In this document: positions 6,080 through 13,674 of the stretch, in pieces
Position numbering within the stretch: position 1 is the stretch's first letter
How the letters are laid out: each line of letters begins with the position of its first letter
Source of the DNA: a virus
IMG/VR virus record: IMGVR_UViG_3300047172_000311
Coordinates: 1 to 40,161 of that record
Reading direction: 5' to 3' (one strand)
Length of the DNA: 40,161 nucleotides
The notes under the pieces: model-generated
What the model was told of the DNA's origin: nothing
Seen by the model: the letters and a program-made list of their open reading frames with translations, nothing else
Databases searched by the model: none
Program-made: the position numbers and the translations under genes

Positions 6080-7443
6080 GCGACGAACGTCTTTCGCTGC
6101 CCTCCGCATCGTCCAGGGCGCGCGATTCGCGCTGCCCTGGCGCGCTGAATCTCATCCGCGAGTTGCGCGCTGCGGGCGTGGAATTGGAGCCCGTGAAAAA
6201 GGTGTGGACCGTTACCGGAACGCGGATTCACGCGGCCTCAGCCGGCGAGGAGCTTGATCTTGAGCACACGGAAACGCTGGCGCTGGAAACGGTGCAGTCG
6301 CGGCTTGGATGGCTCCAGGAGGCGCTTGGCGTGCCGCCCGGCACAGAGGAGATCGTTGAGCGCCGGCTGTGGTTGCGTGACGGCCTGCGCAGGATCGCCA
6401 GCGGCCAGCCGGACCGCATCTGGCGCATCGGCAAGACCTCCGTCATTCCAGACATCAAAACCGGGTGGGGCGATGTCGAGGGCGAGGACACCAACCTCCA
6501 ATTCCGCGCCTACGCCGTGCTTGAGTACGTCAACCGCGGCGATGTCGAAGAGGTCATCGTTGCCACCATCAGCGCCCATGGTAAGAAACCGATGCCGGTC
6601 AGGTACGACGCGGAGGCGCTTACCCTAGCGCTGCATGAGTGGCTGGCGGAAATCGAGGCCTGCAACAAGCCGGACGCGCCGCGCATCGCCGGCGCGGTGC
6701 AATGTAACTACTGCCCGGCCAAGCTGCATTGTGACAAGGCTCAAGCTTCTATCCCCAAAGTGGCGGCGCTCACAATCCATGAGTCGGGCCTTGTGGTCAC
6801 CAATGAGCAGATTGCCGCGCTGTTGGACCGCTGCGGCCTGGCCAAGAAGATGATTGGCGAAATCGAGGCAGAGGCGAAACGGAGGCTTGAGGCCGATCCT
6901 GAGTGCCTGCCAATCGAGGGCGGCGGAAAGTGGGGCCTGAAACCTGGCCGCGTTGACCACCCGATTACGCAGCTTCGCGTTGTGCTGGCTCGGTGCATGG
7001 AGCGCGGCGTGAGCGCGGAGACGTTCACGGAGGCCGCCACGGTGACCAAAACGAAGCTCACTGACATGCTGGGCGCGGCGCTTGGCCTGAAAGGGAAGGC
7101 GCTCAAGGCCGTGGTTGACGAGGTACTACGCGGCGCGGCCGAAGATAAGCAAAGCGCGCCGTCGCTCAAAAGGATTGAAGCCGGAGCATCGGGTTCCACT
7201 CCTCCCGTAGAGGACGCAAAGCCCAAATCTGAGCCCCATAAGCACGAGTCGTTCACACTGGAACCCGGCGAGATAAAAGAGGCGAATACCTATGTCGGCG
7301 TGACGGGCGCTGATGGTCTTGACTTCAAAAAGGCGTGTAAGTTTTGGGCGGGAATCCGCGCCAAGCACGGTCTGCCGGAGTCAGTGGAAATGCGGTACGA
7401 CGAAGCAACGGGTATCGTTACGCCAGAGGGGGCTCAATCGTGA
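6076..7443 (+). CDS. Cas4/AddB-type PD-(D/E)XK exonuclease
   Basis: A 455-residue nuclease expected to resect DNA ends and supply single strands to Bet. The nuclease core shows His52 (G-T-R-I-H-A-A), Asp113 (G-Q-P-D-R-I-W), the D-I-K motif (Asp126, Lys128) and Gln142 in Q-F-R-A-Y-A. Four cysteines, Cys20 and Cys210/213/219 (C-N-Y-C-P-A-K-L-H-C), bracket the core like the iron-sulfur staple of Cas4 and AddB nucleases. The C-terminal ~200 residues are a separate, less conserved region. The start is GTG, overlapping the bet stop. The family call comes from these motifs; direction of digestion cannot be read from sequence. Confidence 0.88.
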   Translation: MSDERLSLPSASSRARDSRCPGALNLIRELRAAGVELEPVKKVWTVTGTRIHAASAGEELDLEHTETLALETVQSRLGWLQEALGVPPGTEEIVERRLWLRDGLRRIASGQPDRIWRIGKTSVIPDIKTGWGDVEGEDTNLQFRAYAVLEYVNRGDVEEVIVATISAHGKKPMPVRYDAEALTLALHEWLAEIEACNKPDAPRIAGAVQCNYCPAKLHCDKAQASIPKVAALTIHESGLVVTNEQIAALLDRCGLAKKMIGEIEAEAKRRLEADPECLPIEGGGKWGLKPGRVDHPITQLRVVLARCMERGVSAETFTEAATVTKTKLTDMLGAALGLKGKALKAVVDEVLRGAAEDKQSAPSLKRIEAGASGSTPPVEDAKPKSEPHKHESFTLEPGEIKEANTYVGVTGADGLDFKKACKFWAGIRAKHGLPESVEMRYDEATGIVTPEGAQS

Positions 7444-7709
7444 AGCGCGACGTTCTCTACGCAATCAACGGAGAGCGGTCCTATCAAGAGGATAAGTGGC
7501 CGCTCCATCAACATTCTGTCGCGGAATGGATTTTGATTCTTGAAAAGCTCGTTGCCGACGCGCGCCGCGAGTGGGTTACAGGCCACGGAGACGACTCCGC
7601 GCTGCATGAGGTCCGGCAGATCGCTGCTACGGCTGTGGCGTGCATGGAGCAATGCGGATGCCCTCTGCGTGGGCAGCCAATTAGCAAACCTACCTACCAA
7701 AACAAGTAA
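7440..7709 (+). CDS. Helical phage protein of unknown function
   Basis: An 89-residue protein. GTG at 7440 overlaps the previous stop and is followed directly by conserved-looking sequence (E-R-S-Y-Q-E-D-K-W-P). The pattern Y-Q-x-x-K-W, then H-S-V-A-E-W-I-L-I-L-E-K and E-V-R-Q-I-A-A-T-A-V-A-C-M-E-Q is familiar from small phage proteins, sometimes compared with MazG-like all-alpha folds. I see no full nucleotide-hydrolase motif, so function is left open. Confidence 0.7.
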   Translation: MKRDVLYAINGERSYQEDKWPLHQHSVAEWILILEKLVADARREWVTGHGDDSALHEVRQIAATAVACMEQCGCPLRGQPISKPTYQNK

Positions 7710-7710
7710 T

Positions 7711-8604
7711 ATGGAAAACTCCAAAATTCAATGGTGCGACCACACCTTTAACCCGTGGATTGGTTGCAGCAAGGTTTCTCCTGGGTGCCTTCACTGTTAC
7801 GCTGAAACGCTGATGGATACGCGCTATGGTCGCGTGCGTTGGGGAGCGGGAAACCCACGCATCCGGACAGCGGCGTCAACATGGCGTAATCCTATCTCGT
7901 GGAACCGCAAGGCCGAAATGGTAGAGGAAATGTGGAACGAAGGGCTCTGCGGCGATACGGAGAAACCGCGCCGGCCTCGCGTGTTCTGCGCATCCTTGGC
8001 CGACTGGCTTGACCCTCAAGTTCCGGCTGAGTGGCTTGCTGACCTACTTGAGCTAATCAACAAAACGCCTTTCCTTGATTGGCTTTTGCTTACCAAAAGG
8101 CCGCAGAATTGGGAGGACAGGCTTGCAGAGGCCAGCGAATTCCTACACCCGGAAGGCAATATCGCAAGTTGCTGGCTATCCGGCCAGAGCAACCCTGAGC
8201 TAATACCGGAAAATGTATGGATTGGCGCGACCGTAGAGGATCAACGGCGCGCTGAGGAGCGCATTCCGCAGGTACTTGGAATTCCGGCTCGCGTTCACTT
8301 CCTGTCATGCGAGCCGCTGCTTCAATTCCTCTGCATTGACCATTGGTTGCCTCAGCGTATCGGCGGCGGTAAGATTGATTGGGTTATCTGCGGAGGCGAG
8401 AGCGGCCCTGGCGCGCGTCCGATGGAATTGGAGTGGGCTCAATCGTTACGCGACCAGTGCCGTTATTTAAGCGTACCGTTCCTTTTCAAGCAGTGGGGCG
8501 AGTGGGCACCTATCGAGGGTCACTTTCTAAAGCTGGTCGGAAAGCACGCTGCGGGCCGTCTCCTTGACGGCGTGGATCACAACGAATTCCCGGGGGCAAA
8601 GTGA
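7711..8604 (+). CDS. DUF5131 family protein (phage Gp37/Gp68-like)
   Basis: A 297-residue protein. The N-terminus has the hallmark W-C-D-H-T-F-N-P-W-I-G-C with Cys19, Cys26 and Cys29 in C-x6-C-x2-C-Y, a three-cysteine cluster typical of DUF5131. The order S-W-N-R-K, F-C-A-S-L-A-D-W, L-L-T-K-R-P, V-W-I-G-A-T-V-E and C-G-G-E-S-G-P-G-A-R-P follows the family along its whole length. Members are frequent in phages and are thought to be radical-SAM-like iron-sulfur proteins. The reaction is not established. The ATG at 7711 starts 1 nt after the previous stop. Confidence 0.9.
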   Translation: MENSKIQWCDHTFNPWIGCSKVSPGCLHCYAETLMDTRYGRVRWGAGNPRIRTAASTWRNPISWNRKAEMVEEMWNEGLCGDTEKPRRPRVFCASLADWLDPQVPAEWLADLLELINKTPFLDWLLLTKRPQNWEDRLAEASEFLHPEGNIASCWLSGQSNPELIPENVWIGATVEDQRRAEERIPQVLGIPARVHFLSCEPLLQFLCIDHWLPQRIGGGKIDWVICGGESGPGARPMELEWAQSLRDQCRYLSVPFLFKQWGEWAPIEGHFLKLVGKHAAGRLLDGVDHNEFPGAK

Positions 8605-8810
8605 TGGTGTTCTCCAAAACCCATGTCATCGCCGAAGATGGAACGTGCCAGCGATGCGGCGAGGCGATTCCGGGTATCCGGCTGCTTGCAAATAGCAAGA
8701 TAGTCTTTGTGGGCGAGCGCATCGGCGTGGTTGTAACGCCCTCAACGCAGCCCGTGGCCTACGTCGCCGGGGCGAACGACACAAACGAACCGTGCGGGGG
8801 CCGTAAATGA
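8604..8810 (+). CDS. Small hypothetical protein with CxxC
   Basis: A 68-residue protein starting at ATG 8604, or at GTG 8601 one codon earlier; both overlap the upstream stop. It has a C-Q-R-C pair at residue ~15, a beta-rich centre and a further Cys near the end. It could bind a metal, but only two closely spaced Cys are present. It sits in a run of overlapping small genes. Confidence 0.55.
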   Translation: MVFSKTHVIAEDGTCQRCGEAIPGIRLLANSKIVFVGERIGVVVTPSTQPVAYVAGANDTNEPCGGRK

Positions 8811-9001
8811 GCGGCCTCGATCCAGCGTTCAAGATTCCGCCTGAATTAGCCAACTTACCATTTGGAGGTAAATTCACGGGTATAATCAAAGACGGATGGC
8901 ATGTGCGCATGCGCAGCCAGAGGCCGCAGAGGAATGACCAATGCCTGTGTGGCAGCGGCAAGAAATTCAAACGCTGCTGTTGGGGACTGTTCAATAAATG
9001 A
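8807..9001 (+). CDS. SEC-C motif zinc-binding protein
   Basis: A 64-residue protein ending in the SEC-C zinc finger: Cys46-x-Cys48, then G-S-G-K-K-F-K-R and Cys57-Cys58. The motif is the same as at the C-terminus of SecA and in many small accessory proteins, where it binds one zinc and docks to nucleic acid or partner proteins. The first 40 residues are unremarkable. It is 4-nt coupled to genes on both sides. Confidence 0.8.
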   Translation: MSGLDPAFKIPPELANLPFGGKFTGIIKDGWHVRMRSQRPQRNDQCLCGSGKKFKRCCWGLFNK

Positions 9002-9396
9002 TCCTGCCTGACCACGTTCTTGAGAAGATGAACCCTGCGGACCGCAAGCGACTCGGTAAGGCCGGCGTGACGCGCCGCGAGGCCATTGAGAAGGCTACGC
9101 TGCGGAGCGAGCGCGACTTACAGGGACAAATCGGAAATTACCTGCGGTTGCACGGCGTGTGGTTTGACCAGGATGCAATGCACAAGCGCCGCACCGGCAC
9201 AAGCGGGACGCCTGATTTCCTGTTCTCAGTCAATGGCGGCGCGTGCGCCTTAGAGGTCAAATTCGGGGACGGTAAGTTAAGCTCAGAGCAGCTATTCGCC
9301 ATCGCTCTGATGCAAACGAATGGCTGGCGTGTGGCTGTTGTCCGTTCACTGGAAGAGGTAATCCGCTGGCTGAAAGAATGGGGGCTGCAAGCGTGA
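8998..9396 (+). CDS. VRR-NUC domain nuclease
   Basis: A 132-residue protein of the VRR-NUC branch of PD-(D/E)XK nucleases. Visible residues are Asp73 in S-G-T-P-D-F-L-F, Glu86 and Lys88 in A-L-E-V-K-F, and the G-K-L-S-S-E-Q helix with Gln at ~98. Phage VRR-NUC proteins are small stand-alone nucleases thought to act on branched or flap DNA during recombination. It fits the recombination cluster beginning at 5198. The ATG overlaps the preceding stop. Confidence 0.9.
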   Translation: MILPDHVLEKMNPADRKRLGKAGVTRREAIEKATLRSERDLQGQIGNYLRLHGVWFDQDAMHKRRTGTSGTPDFLFSVNGGACALEVKFGDGKLSSEQLFAIALMQTNGWRVAVVRSLEEVIRWLKEWGLQA

Positions 9397-9797
9397 TTGG
9401 TCTTGACCACTTAGAGCTAGAGCTTACCACGCACAAGCGCACGGGATTGTGCCCGGTGAAGTTCTGCCGCAATCCTTGCAGCCCCAAGCAGCGCCATGGC
9501 GTGTGCTCTAAGTGTCATATGCGGCAATGGCGGGCGAACCATCCCATACGGGACTCCTTCAATAACCTGCGGGCAAGCGCGCGGCGGCGGCGCAAGCCTT
9601 TCGATCTTACCTTTGAGGAATTCGCGGAATGGTGCGTGGTCACTGGCTACCACGAAGCAAAGGGACGCTTCGCGCACCAAATGCAGTGCAACCGCCGCTA
9701 CCCTGACGAGGGATATACCAGGCGCAATATCCAGCCTCTTACGTGCTCTGCCAACACTGCAAAGGGTAATCGAGAGAGAGAGAGAGAGAGAGAGTGA
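9393..9797 (+). CDS. HNH-like protein with a GA-repeat C-terminus
   Basis: A 134-residue protein starting at a GTG that overlaps the VRR-NUC stop. It contains several Cys pairs (C-S-K-C-H) and a basic helix (R-A-S-A-R-R-R-R-K). The end resembles the small phage HNH families (F-A-H-Q-M-Q-C-N-R-R-Y, G-Y-T-R-R-N-I-Q-P-L-T-C, then N-T-A-K-G-N). The usual second catalytic His/Asp positions are not clear, so activity is uncertain. The last eight residues are Arg-Glu repeats encoded by a GA dinucleotide tract that reaches the stop codon. Confidence 0.65.
   Translation: MIGLDHLELELTTHKRTGLCPVKFCRNPCSPKQRHGVCSKCHMRQWRANHPIRDSFNNLRASARRRRKPFDLTFEEFAEWCVVTGYHEAKGRFAHQMQCNRRYPDEGYTRRNIQPLTCSANTAKGNRERERERE
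9772..9794 (+). repeat. GA dinucleotide tract (23 nt)
   Basis: Eleven and a half GA units directly precede the TGA stop of the HNH-like gene, and a shorter GA run continues after it. Gain or loss of one unit by slippage shifts the frame past the stop and adds about 12 residues. Confidence 0.9.
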
Positions 9798-9848
9798 GAG
9801 AGAGACGAATCCGCGCAACCTTTTTAGCTAACTAACCACCCAACCACC

Positions 9849-10970
9849 ATGAAAGAACAATTCAGAGAGCTACCGATGCGCCGCGCTACGCTGGCGATGA
9901 TCCATAAATGCAACGAGATAATTGAGGATTTTCAAGCGCAAGGTTACACCCTGACGCTTCGGCAACTCTATTATCAAATTGTCGGACATGACCTTTTCCC
10001 GGATGACAGGAAGTGGCGATGGACTGGCGCGAAGTGGGTTCGTGATGCGAACGGCACGAAGAACGCGCAGCCGAATTACAAATTCCTTGGCGATATTATG
10101 AACAACGCTAGGCTCGCCGGACTTGTCGATTGGGATGCCATCGAGGACAGGACGCGCAGCCTACGCGGGGTGAGTCATTGGGAAAAGCCATCCGATGTTA
10201 TCAAGTCTGCGGCCAACTCATTCCGAATCGACAAATGGGCATCGAAATGGGGCCAGAGGCACCGCATTGAGGTATGGGTGGAGAAAGACGCGCTGGCGGG
10301 CATTTTAGACAAGGCGTGCCGTCCGTTGGACGTTGATTACTTCTCTTGCCGCGGGTTCACTTCGCAAAGCGCGGTTTACGGGGCTGGAAAGCGCCTGGCT
10401 TACTACATCGAGCAAGGGCAAGAGCCGGTAATTATTCACCTTGGCGACCACGATCCGTCTGGAGTGGACATGACGCGGGACATTATTGCCCGGCTGGAAA
10501 TGTTCGTTGGTCAGCCAATCGAGGTTAAGCGAGTGGCGCTCAATATGGATCAAATCAGGCACTACAACCCGCCTCCAAACCCTGCAAAAAAGACCGATTC
10601 AAGGTATGATTCTTACCGCAGAACGCATGGGGATGATTCCTGGGAGTTGGATGCGCTTGATCCTGCTGTAATCGACAATCTGATAACTGACCAGGTGTTG
10701 GCCTGCCGCGATGAGGAGGCATGGGCAAAAGCTTTGGCGCATGAGGATGAACAGCGCGCATTGCTGTCGATTGTGTCTGGCCGATGGGGTGACGTTTCGG
10801 GATTGCTGGTAAACGACGAAATACCGGCGCTGTTGCGCGAGCGACTGTCAGAGGAAATGACACCCGGGATTCGGGAGAAGCTTACCCCGGAAATTCGTGA
10901 AATGGTTACCGAAGAAATCTTCGATACCTTGTTGCCTGCCCCTGAGCATCAATATGGGGAGTATTATTAG
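9849..10970 (+). CDS. Topoisomerase VI subunit A-like protein (Mini-A type)
   Basis: A 373-residue protein with the domain order of Spo11/TopoVI-A. The winged-helix (5Y-CAP) part has L-T-L-R-Q-L-Y-Y at residues 35-42, corresponding to the catalytic R-x-I/L-Y-Y motif. A Toprim domain follows with Glu145 (V-E-K-D-A) and the D-x-D pair Asp200/Asp202 in H-L-G-D-H-D-P-S-G. W-E-L-D-A-L at ~265-270 also matches the family. No TopoVI-B-like ATPase is encoded nearby, so this is an orphan A protein like the phage Mini-A group. It may cut or recombine DNA rather than act as a full topoisomerase. The C-terminal ~70 residues are acidic and helical. The leader is A/C-rich without a Shine-Dalgarno sequence. 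Confidence 0.82.
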   Translation: MKEQFRELPMRRATLAMIHKCNEIIEDFQAQGYTLTLRQLYYQIVGHDLFPDDRKWRWTGAKWVRDANGTKNAQPNYKFLGDIMNNARLAGLVDWDAIEDRTRSLRGVSHWEKPSDVIKSAANSFRIDKWASKWGQRHRIEVWVEKDALAGILDKACRPLDVDYFSCRGFTSQSAVYGAGKRLAYYIEQGQEPVIIHLGDHDPSGVDMTRDIIARLEMFVGQPIEVKRVALNMDQIRHYNPPPNPAKKTDSRYDSYRRTHGDDSWELDALDPAVIDNLITDQVLACRDEEAWAKALAHEDEQRALLSIVSGRWGDVSGLLVNDEIPALLRERLSEEMTPGIREKLTPEIREMVTEEIFDTLLPAPEHQYGEYY

Positions 10971-11691
10971 TGCTCACCTATGCCACGATATTTTCAGGCA
11001 TGGGAGGATGGGAAGTTGGCCTCAATGCCTGCGGGTGGAATCTGCTTTGGCAATGCGAGCAAGAGCCGTATTGCAGGGCGCTTCTAAAATCGAGATTCGG
11101 CGTTCCAGTGTATAACGATGTCCACACCTTACTTGAATCCCCCCCCCACGACCTGATGTGCTTGTCGGAAGCCCTCCTTGTCAGCCTTTCAGCATTGCCG
11201 GGGAACAATGTGGCCTTGCCGACGAAAGGCACCTTTATCCGGCCTTCATTAACGCCGTGCGCGCACTTCGACCACGCTACGTGCTCATGGAGCAAGTCTC
11301 AGCAATTATTGCCGATGGGCGAGCTTTTGGGGAATATCTCTCCGGATTGGTCGCGCTCAGGTATGATTCTGTCTGGCATTGCCTACCAGCTTGCGCCGTT
11401 GGCGCGCCTATCCAAAGAGACAGAGTGTGGATTATTTCCAAGTCCAACGAAGTCGATGGGCAAACGAGGGTGGGGCCTGAGCAAATCAGGAAGAGCCCGA
11501 TACAGTCCTATAATCCGAGAGAACGCATTCCGTTTTGGTTACAAGCCACCCGTCAGTTTATTGGAGTGGATAATGGGTTTCCCGATCAATTTTACAATGA
11601 TCGAGTATCAGCCGTCGGAAACGCCGTGTGTCCGCAAATCCCGCAAATCATCGGGGAGGCAATCAACGCCATCGAAGGACTCGCAGCATGA
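10970..11691 (+). CDS. C5-cytosine methyltransferase, split in two frames at a C9 tract
   Basis: Starting at GTG 10970, the first frame encodes motif I (F-S-G-M-G-G at residues 8-13) through about residue 57. The remaining motifs continue in the -1 frame after the C9 run at 11139-11147: the catalytic P-P-C-Q-P-F-S (motif IV), M-E-Q-V (motif VI), Q-R-D-R-V-W-I-I (motif VIII) and V-G-N-A-V-C-P-Q (motif X). With 7 or 10 Cs the two halves join into one protein of about 240 residues that reads smoothly through motif IV. The state could be phase-off, expressed by -1 ribosomal slippage on the C run, or a homopolymer sequencing error. The target recognition region between VIII and X is short (~45 residues). 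It may protect phage DNA from host restriction. Confidence 0.8.
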
Positions 11692-11701
11692 CGCACCCTG
11701 A
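10970..11701 (+). CDS. Zero-frame product overprinted on the methyltransferase
   Basis: If no frameshift occurs, the frame that begins with methyltransferase motif I stays open for 243 codons, to a stop 10 nt beyond the methyltransferase stop. Its later part is not random-looking. W-S-R-S-G-M-I-L-S-G-I-A-Y-Q-L, then C-G-L-F-P-S-P-T, and finally L-L-E-W-I-M-G-F-P-I-N-F-T strongly recall a common phage family ('SGTAYxLPPLVPRTS...LLPTPT...EWLMGFPxGWT'), usually found with phage cytosine methylases. The same nucleotides encode motifs VI-X in the -1 frame. Both frames may therefore be real (overprinting). The resemblance is from memory and needs a profile search. Confidence 0.45.
   Translation: MLTYATIFSGMGGWEVGLNACGWNLLWQCEQEPYCRALLKSRFGVPVYNDVHTLLESPPHDLMCLSEALLVSLSALPGNNVALPTKGTFIRPSLTPCAHFDHATCSWSKSQQLLPMGELLGNISPDWSRSGMILSGIAYQLAPLARLSKETECGLFPSPTKSMGKRGWGLSKSGRARYSPIIRENAFRFGYKPPVSLLEWIMGFPINFTMIEYQPSETPCVRKSRKSSGRQSTPSKDSQHDAP
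11139..11147 (+). repeat. C9 homopolymer tract
   Basis: Nine consecutive C residues lie exactly where the methyltransferase changes frame. Tracts of this length are typical slippage sites for phase variation, and a run of CCC codons can also support -1 ribosomal frameshifting. Confidence 0.95.
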
Positions 11702-12266
11702 CCTTGTTGAGCTTGCTCGTAAGTGGCTGATTCGGAAACGCTGTGCCGTTGTGGTAACTGAAATGGCTTCCAGCGAGTCAGAGACGCCCGATGCCATTGG
11801 CTGGCTTGCTGGGCGCTCCATCCTTGTTGAGTGTAAGACCTCGCGCGCAGACTTCCTGGCCGATGGCCGGAAATACTTCCGTGAGCAGCCGGAGCGCGGA
11901 ATGGGCCACAAGCGGTATTTTATGGCCGTGGCCGGCATGATCCGCGTGAGCGATCTTCCGCCTGGCTGGGGATTGCTTGAGGTAGGCGTTAAAATTCGAG
12001 AGGCGCACGCCGCCGAGGGCGTGACTTACAACGCCGCCGCGGAGGTTCACCTTCTGCTGTCCGTTGTGCGCCGTGGCGTCAAAATCGAAATGATCGCCTG
12101 CCGGTATTACACGATGGATGAACGGAAAAACAGGGCGACCATCACGGCGGATGAAAACGGCGCGCTATCTGAAAACGGCGGGGTAACGGATTTTGGAGAA
12201 ATGCTGGAAGATGGCGTTTCCGCAGCCGCGTCCATCACTGAAAGCGGTCAAGACCAACTTACATGA
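11688..12266 (+). CDS. PD-(D/E)XK nuclease-like protein
   Basis: A 192-residue protein with Asp35 in T-P-D-A-I-G-W and Glu48/Lys50 in I-L-V-E-C-K-T-S-R-A-D-F, a clear D...ExK nuclease core of the type seen in MmcB-like and other phage nucleases. G-M-G-H-K-R-Y-F-M-A follows, also typical. The ATG overlaps the methyltransferase stop, so a restriction or repair partnership is possible, though no recognition domain is visible. Near residues 161-168 the C-terminus carries S-E-N-G-G-V-T-D, encoded by a copy of the dispersed 20-bp element. Confidence 0.8.
   Translation: MTHPDLVELARKWLIRKRCAVVVTEMASSESETPDAIGWLAGRSILVECKTSRADFLADGRKYFREQPERGMGHKRYFMAVAGMIRVSDLPPGWGLLEVGVKIREAHAAEGVTYNAAAEVHLLLSVVRRGVKIEMIACRYYTMDERKNRATITADENGALSENGGVTDFGEMLEDGVSAAASITESGQDQLT
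12168..12187 (+). repeat. Dispersed element, copy A
   Basis: TCTGAAAACGGCGGGGTAAC, the most divergent of five related copies (others at 17875, 20111, 26562 and 32533). It is in frame as S-E-N-G-G-V-T in the nuclease gene. Its first codon, TCT, is a different Ser codon from the AGT in the other copies. Confidence 0.5.
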
Positions 12267-12994
12267 CCAAGGCCCCAGCGTTTCAGTTTTACGCAGCCGA
12301 TTATCTCGCCGACGAAACCGTTGGCCTGATGACGCTGGCAGAGGAGGGGGCTTACATCCGGCTCCTGTCCTATTGCTGGCGCGAGGGTAGCATTCCAGCC
12401 GATCCAATTTTGCTGTCCAGGCTGTGCAAGGGCGCGGATAACCAAATTATAACGGTGGTTATCAAATGCTTTAAGCAGTCGGTAAGCGAACCATCCAGGA
12501 TGATCCATGAGCGACTTGAGAAGGAGCGCGCCAAGCAGGCGGCTTGGTCTGAAAAGTCCCGTGAGGGCGGTAAAAAGGGAATGGAACGCCGCTGGCACGG
12601 CCAAAACAATAACGGTGAAATAACCACCCCTATAACGGTGGTTAAACCAAACGATAACATTGCATCTTCATCTTCATCTTCATCTTCGGATACAGATAAA
12701 ACAACGGCTCACGCCGTTGCAAAAAGCGATGCGCCGGCATCGCCAACGACGAAGGCTGCTGCGTTGTCTGATGACGAGTGGCTTACAGGACTGGAATCAG
12801 ATCCCGCATACCAGGGAATTCCGGTGAGGATCGAGTACGGCAAATGCAGAGCGTGGTGTGAAGTCAACCGCAAGCAACTGTCGCGTCGGCGCTTTGTGAA
12901 CTGGTTGAACCGCGCTGAGAGGCCGCTGAACGCCGCCGCAGGCAAATCGGGCGCTCCACCCCTGCGCGGCAAAATCGAGGGCAGCCAATGGTAG
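12263..12994 (+). CDS. DUF1376 (YdaU-type) replication protein
   Basis: A 243-residue protein beginning with the DUF1376 signature: F-Q-F-Y-A-A-D-Y-L-A-D, then M-T-L-A-E-E-G-A-Y-I-R-L-L-S-Y-C-W. DUF1376 proteins sit beside DnaC-like loaders in many prophages and are taken to be replication initiators or primosome parts. A run of eight serines (~135-142), encoded by a hexanucleotide repeat, separates it from a C-terminal helical domain with R-R-R-F-V-N-W-L-N-R. It overlaps the nuclease gene and is coupled to the loader gene downstream. Confidence 0.88.
   Translation: MTKAPAFQFYAADYLADETVGLMTLAEEGAYIRLLSYCWREGSIPADPILLSRLCKGADNQIITVVIKCFKQSVSEPSRMIHERLEKERAKQAAWSEKSREGGKKGMERRWHGQNNNGEITTPITVVKPNDNIASSSSSSSSDTDKTTAHAVAKSDAPASPTTKAAALSDDEWLTGLESDPAYQGIPVRIEYGKCRAWCEVNRKQLSRRRFVNWLNRAERPLNAAAGKSGAPPLRGKIEGSQW
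12664..12687 (+). repeat. ATCTTC hexanucleotide x4 (poly-serine linker)
   Basis: Four perfect ATCTTC units encode alternating Ser codons in the linker of the DUF1376 protein. Slippage would change linker length by two residues per unit without breaking the frame. Confidence 0.9.
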
Positions 12995-13674
12995 CCGGCG
13001 AACCATGCGAAACGTGTGCAGCGCCGTTCACACCGCGGGTGTGCGAGCTTTACGGACGCGAAATCTTCCGGCAGCGCCACTGTGACGCCTGCACGGAGGA
13101 AAAGCAGCGCAGTGAGGCGCTGGCGCTTGCCGCAGAGGCCGCAAGGCGTGTGGGTAAGATCGCCGCTGCCAAGTGGGCGCGTATCTGCCCGCCGTTGTAC
13201 CAGGACACCGACCGCGCCCGGCTGCCGCAGGACATCCTATCGCTGGTCATGGAGTGGCGCTATGGGCCGCGCGGCGTTGTGCTGTACGGCGAAACGGGTA
13301 AGCAGAAAACGCGGCTGATGTTCCAGCTTTTGCGCCGGGAATTCGAAGCCGGGCGCAAGATCATCGCCTTTGGTGCCAGCGATTTTCGGTTGAGCGCCGC
13401 CCGGGCGGCAATGGACGGCGATGCAGAGGAGTGGATTCACAGGGCGGCAACGGCTGACCTGTTTTACTTCGATGACCTAGGGCAAATGAAAATGACGGAA
13501 TCGAGCGAGGAATCGCTTCTGACGGTCATCGAGAAACGCGCGGGCAACATGCTGCCGATCATGGCTACCACGCAATACGTGGGCGAGGCGTTTACCTCGC
13601 AATTCACTCGCCAAGAGCGCGGCGCGGCCATCCTGCGCAGGATTCGAGAGTTTTGCCAAATCATCGCGCTATGA
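12988..13674 (+). CDS. DnaC/IstB-like AAA+ helicase loader
   Basis: A 228-residue protein. The N-terminus has cysteine pairs (Cys7/10 and Cys32/35, with Cys19 between) that could bind zinc. The ATPase part has a degenerate Walker A, G-E-T-G-K-Q-K-T (101-108, essential Lys107 kept), Walker B with L-F-Y-F-D-D-L-G (Asp162/163), and a sensor-like M-A-T-T-Q. Such loaders place the replicative helicase at the phage origin. No helicase is encoded here, so the host enzyme is the likely client. The ATG overlaps the DUF1376 stop. Confidence 0.85.
   Translation: MVAGEPCETCAAPFTPRVCELYGREIFRQRHCDACTEEKQRSEALALAAEAARRVGKIAAAKWARICPPLYQDTDRARLPQDILSLVMEWRYGPRGVVLYGETGKQKTRLMFQLLRREFEAGRKIIAFGASDFRLSAARAAMDGDAEEWIHRAATADLFYFDDLGQMKMTESSEESLLTVIEKRAGNMLPIMATTQYVGEAFTSQFTRQERGAAILRRIREFCQIIAL

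Noticed and set aside
5291-6109. Minus-strand frame of 272 codons opposite bet
   Set aside because: Shadow of a clear Bet protein; no family resemblance.
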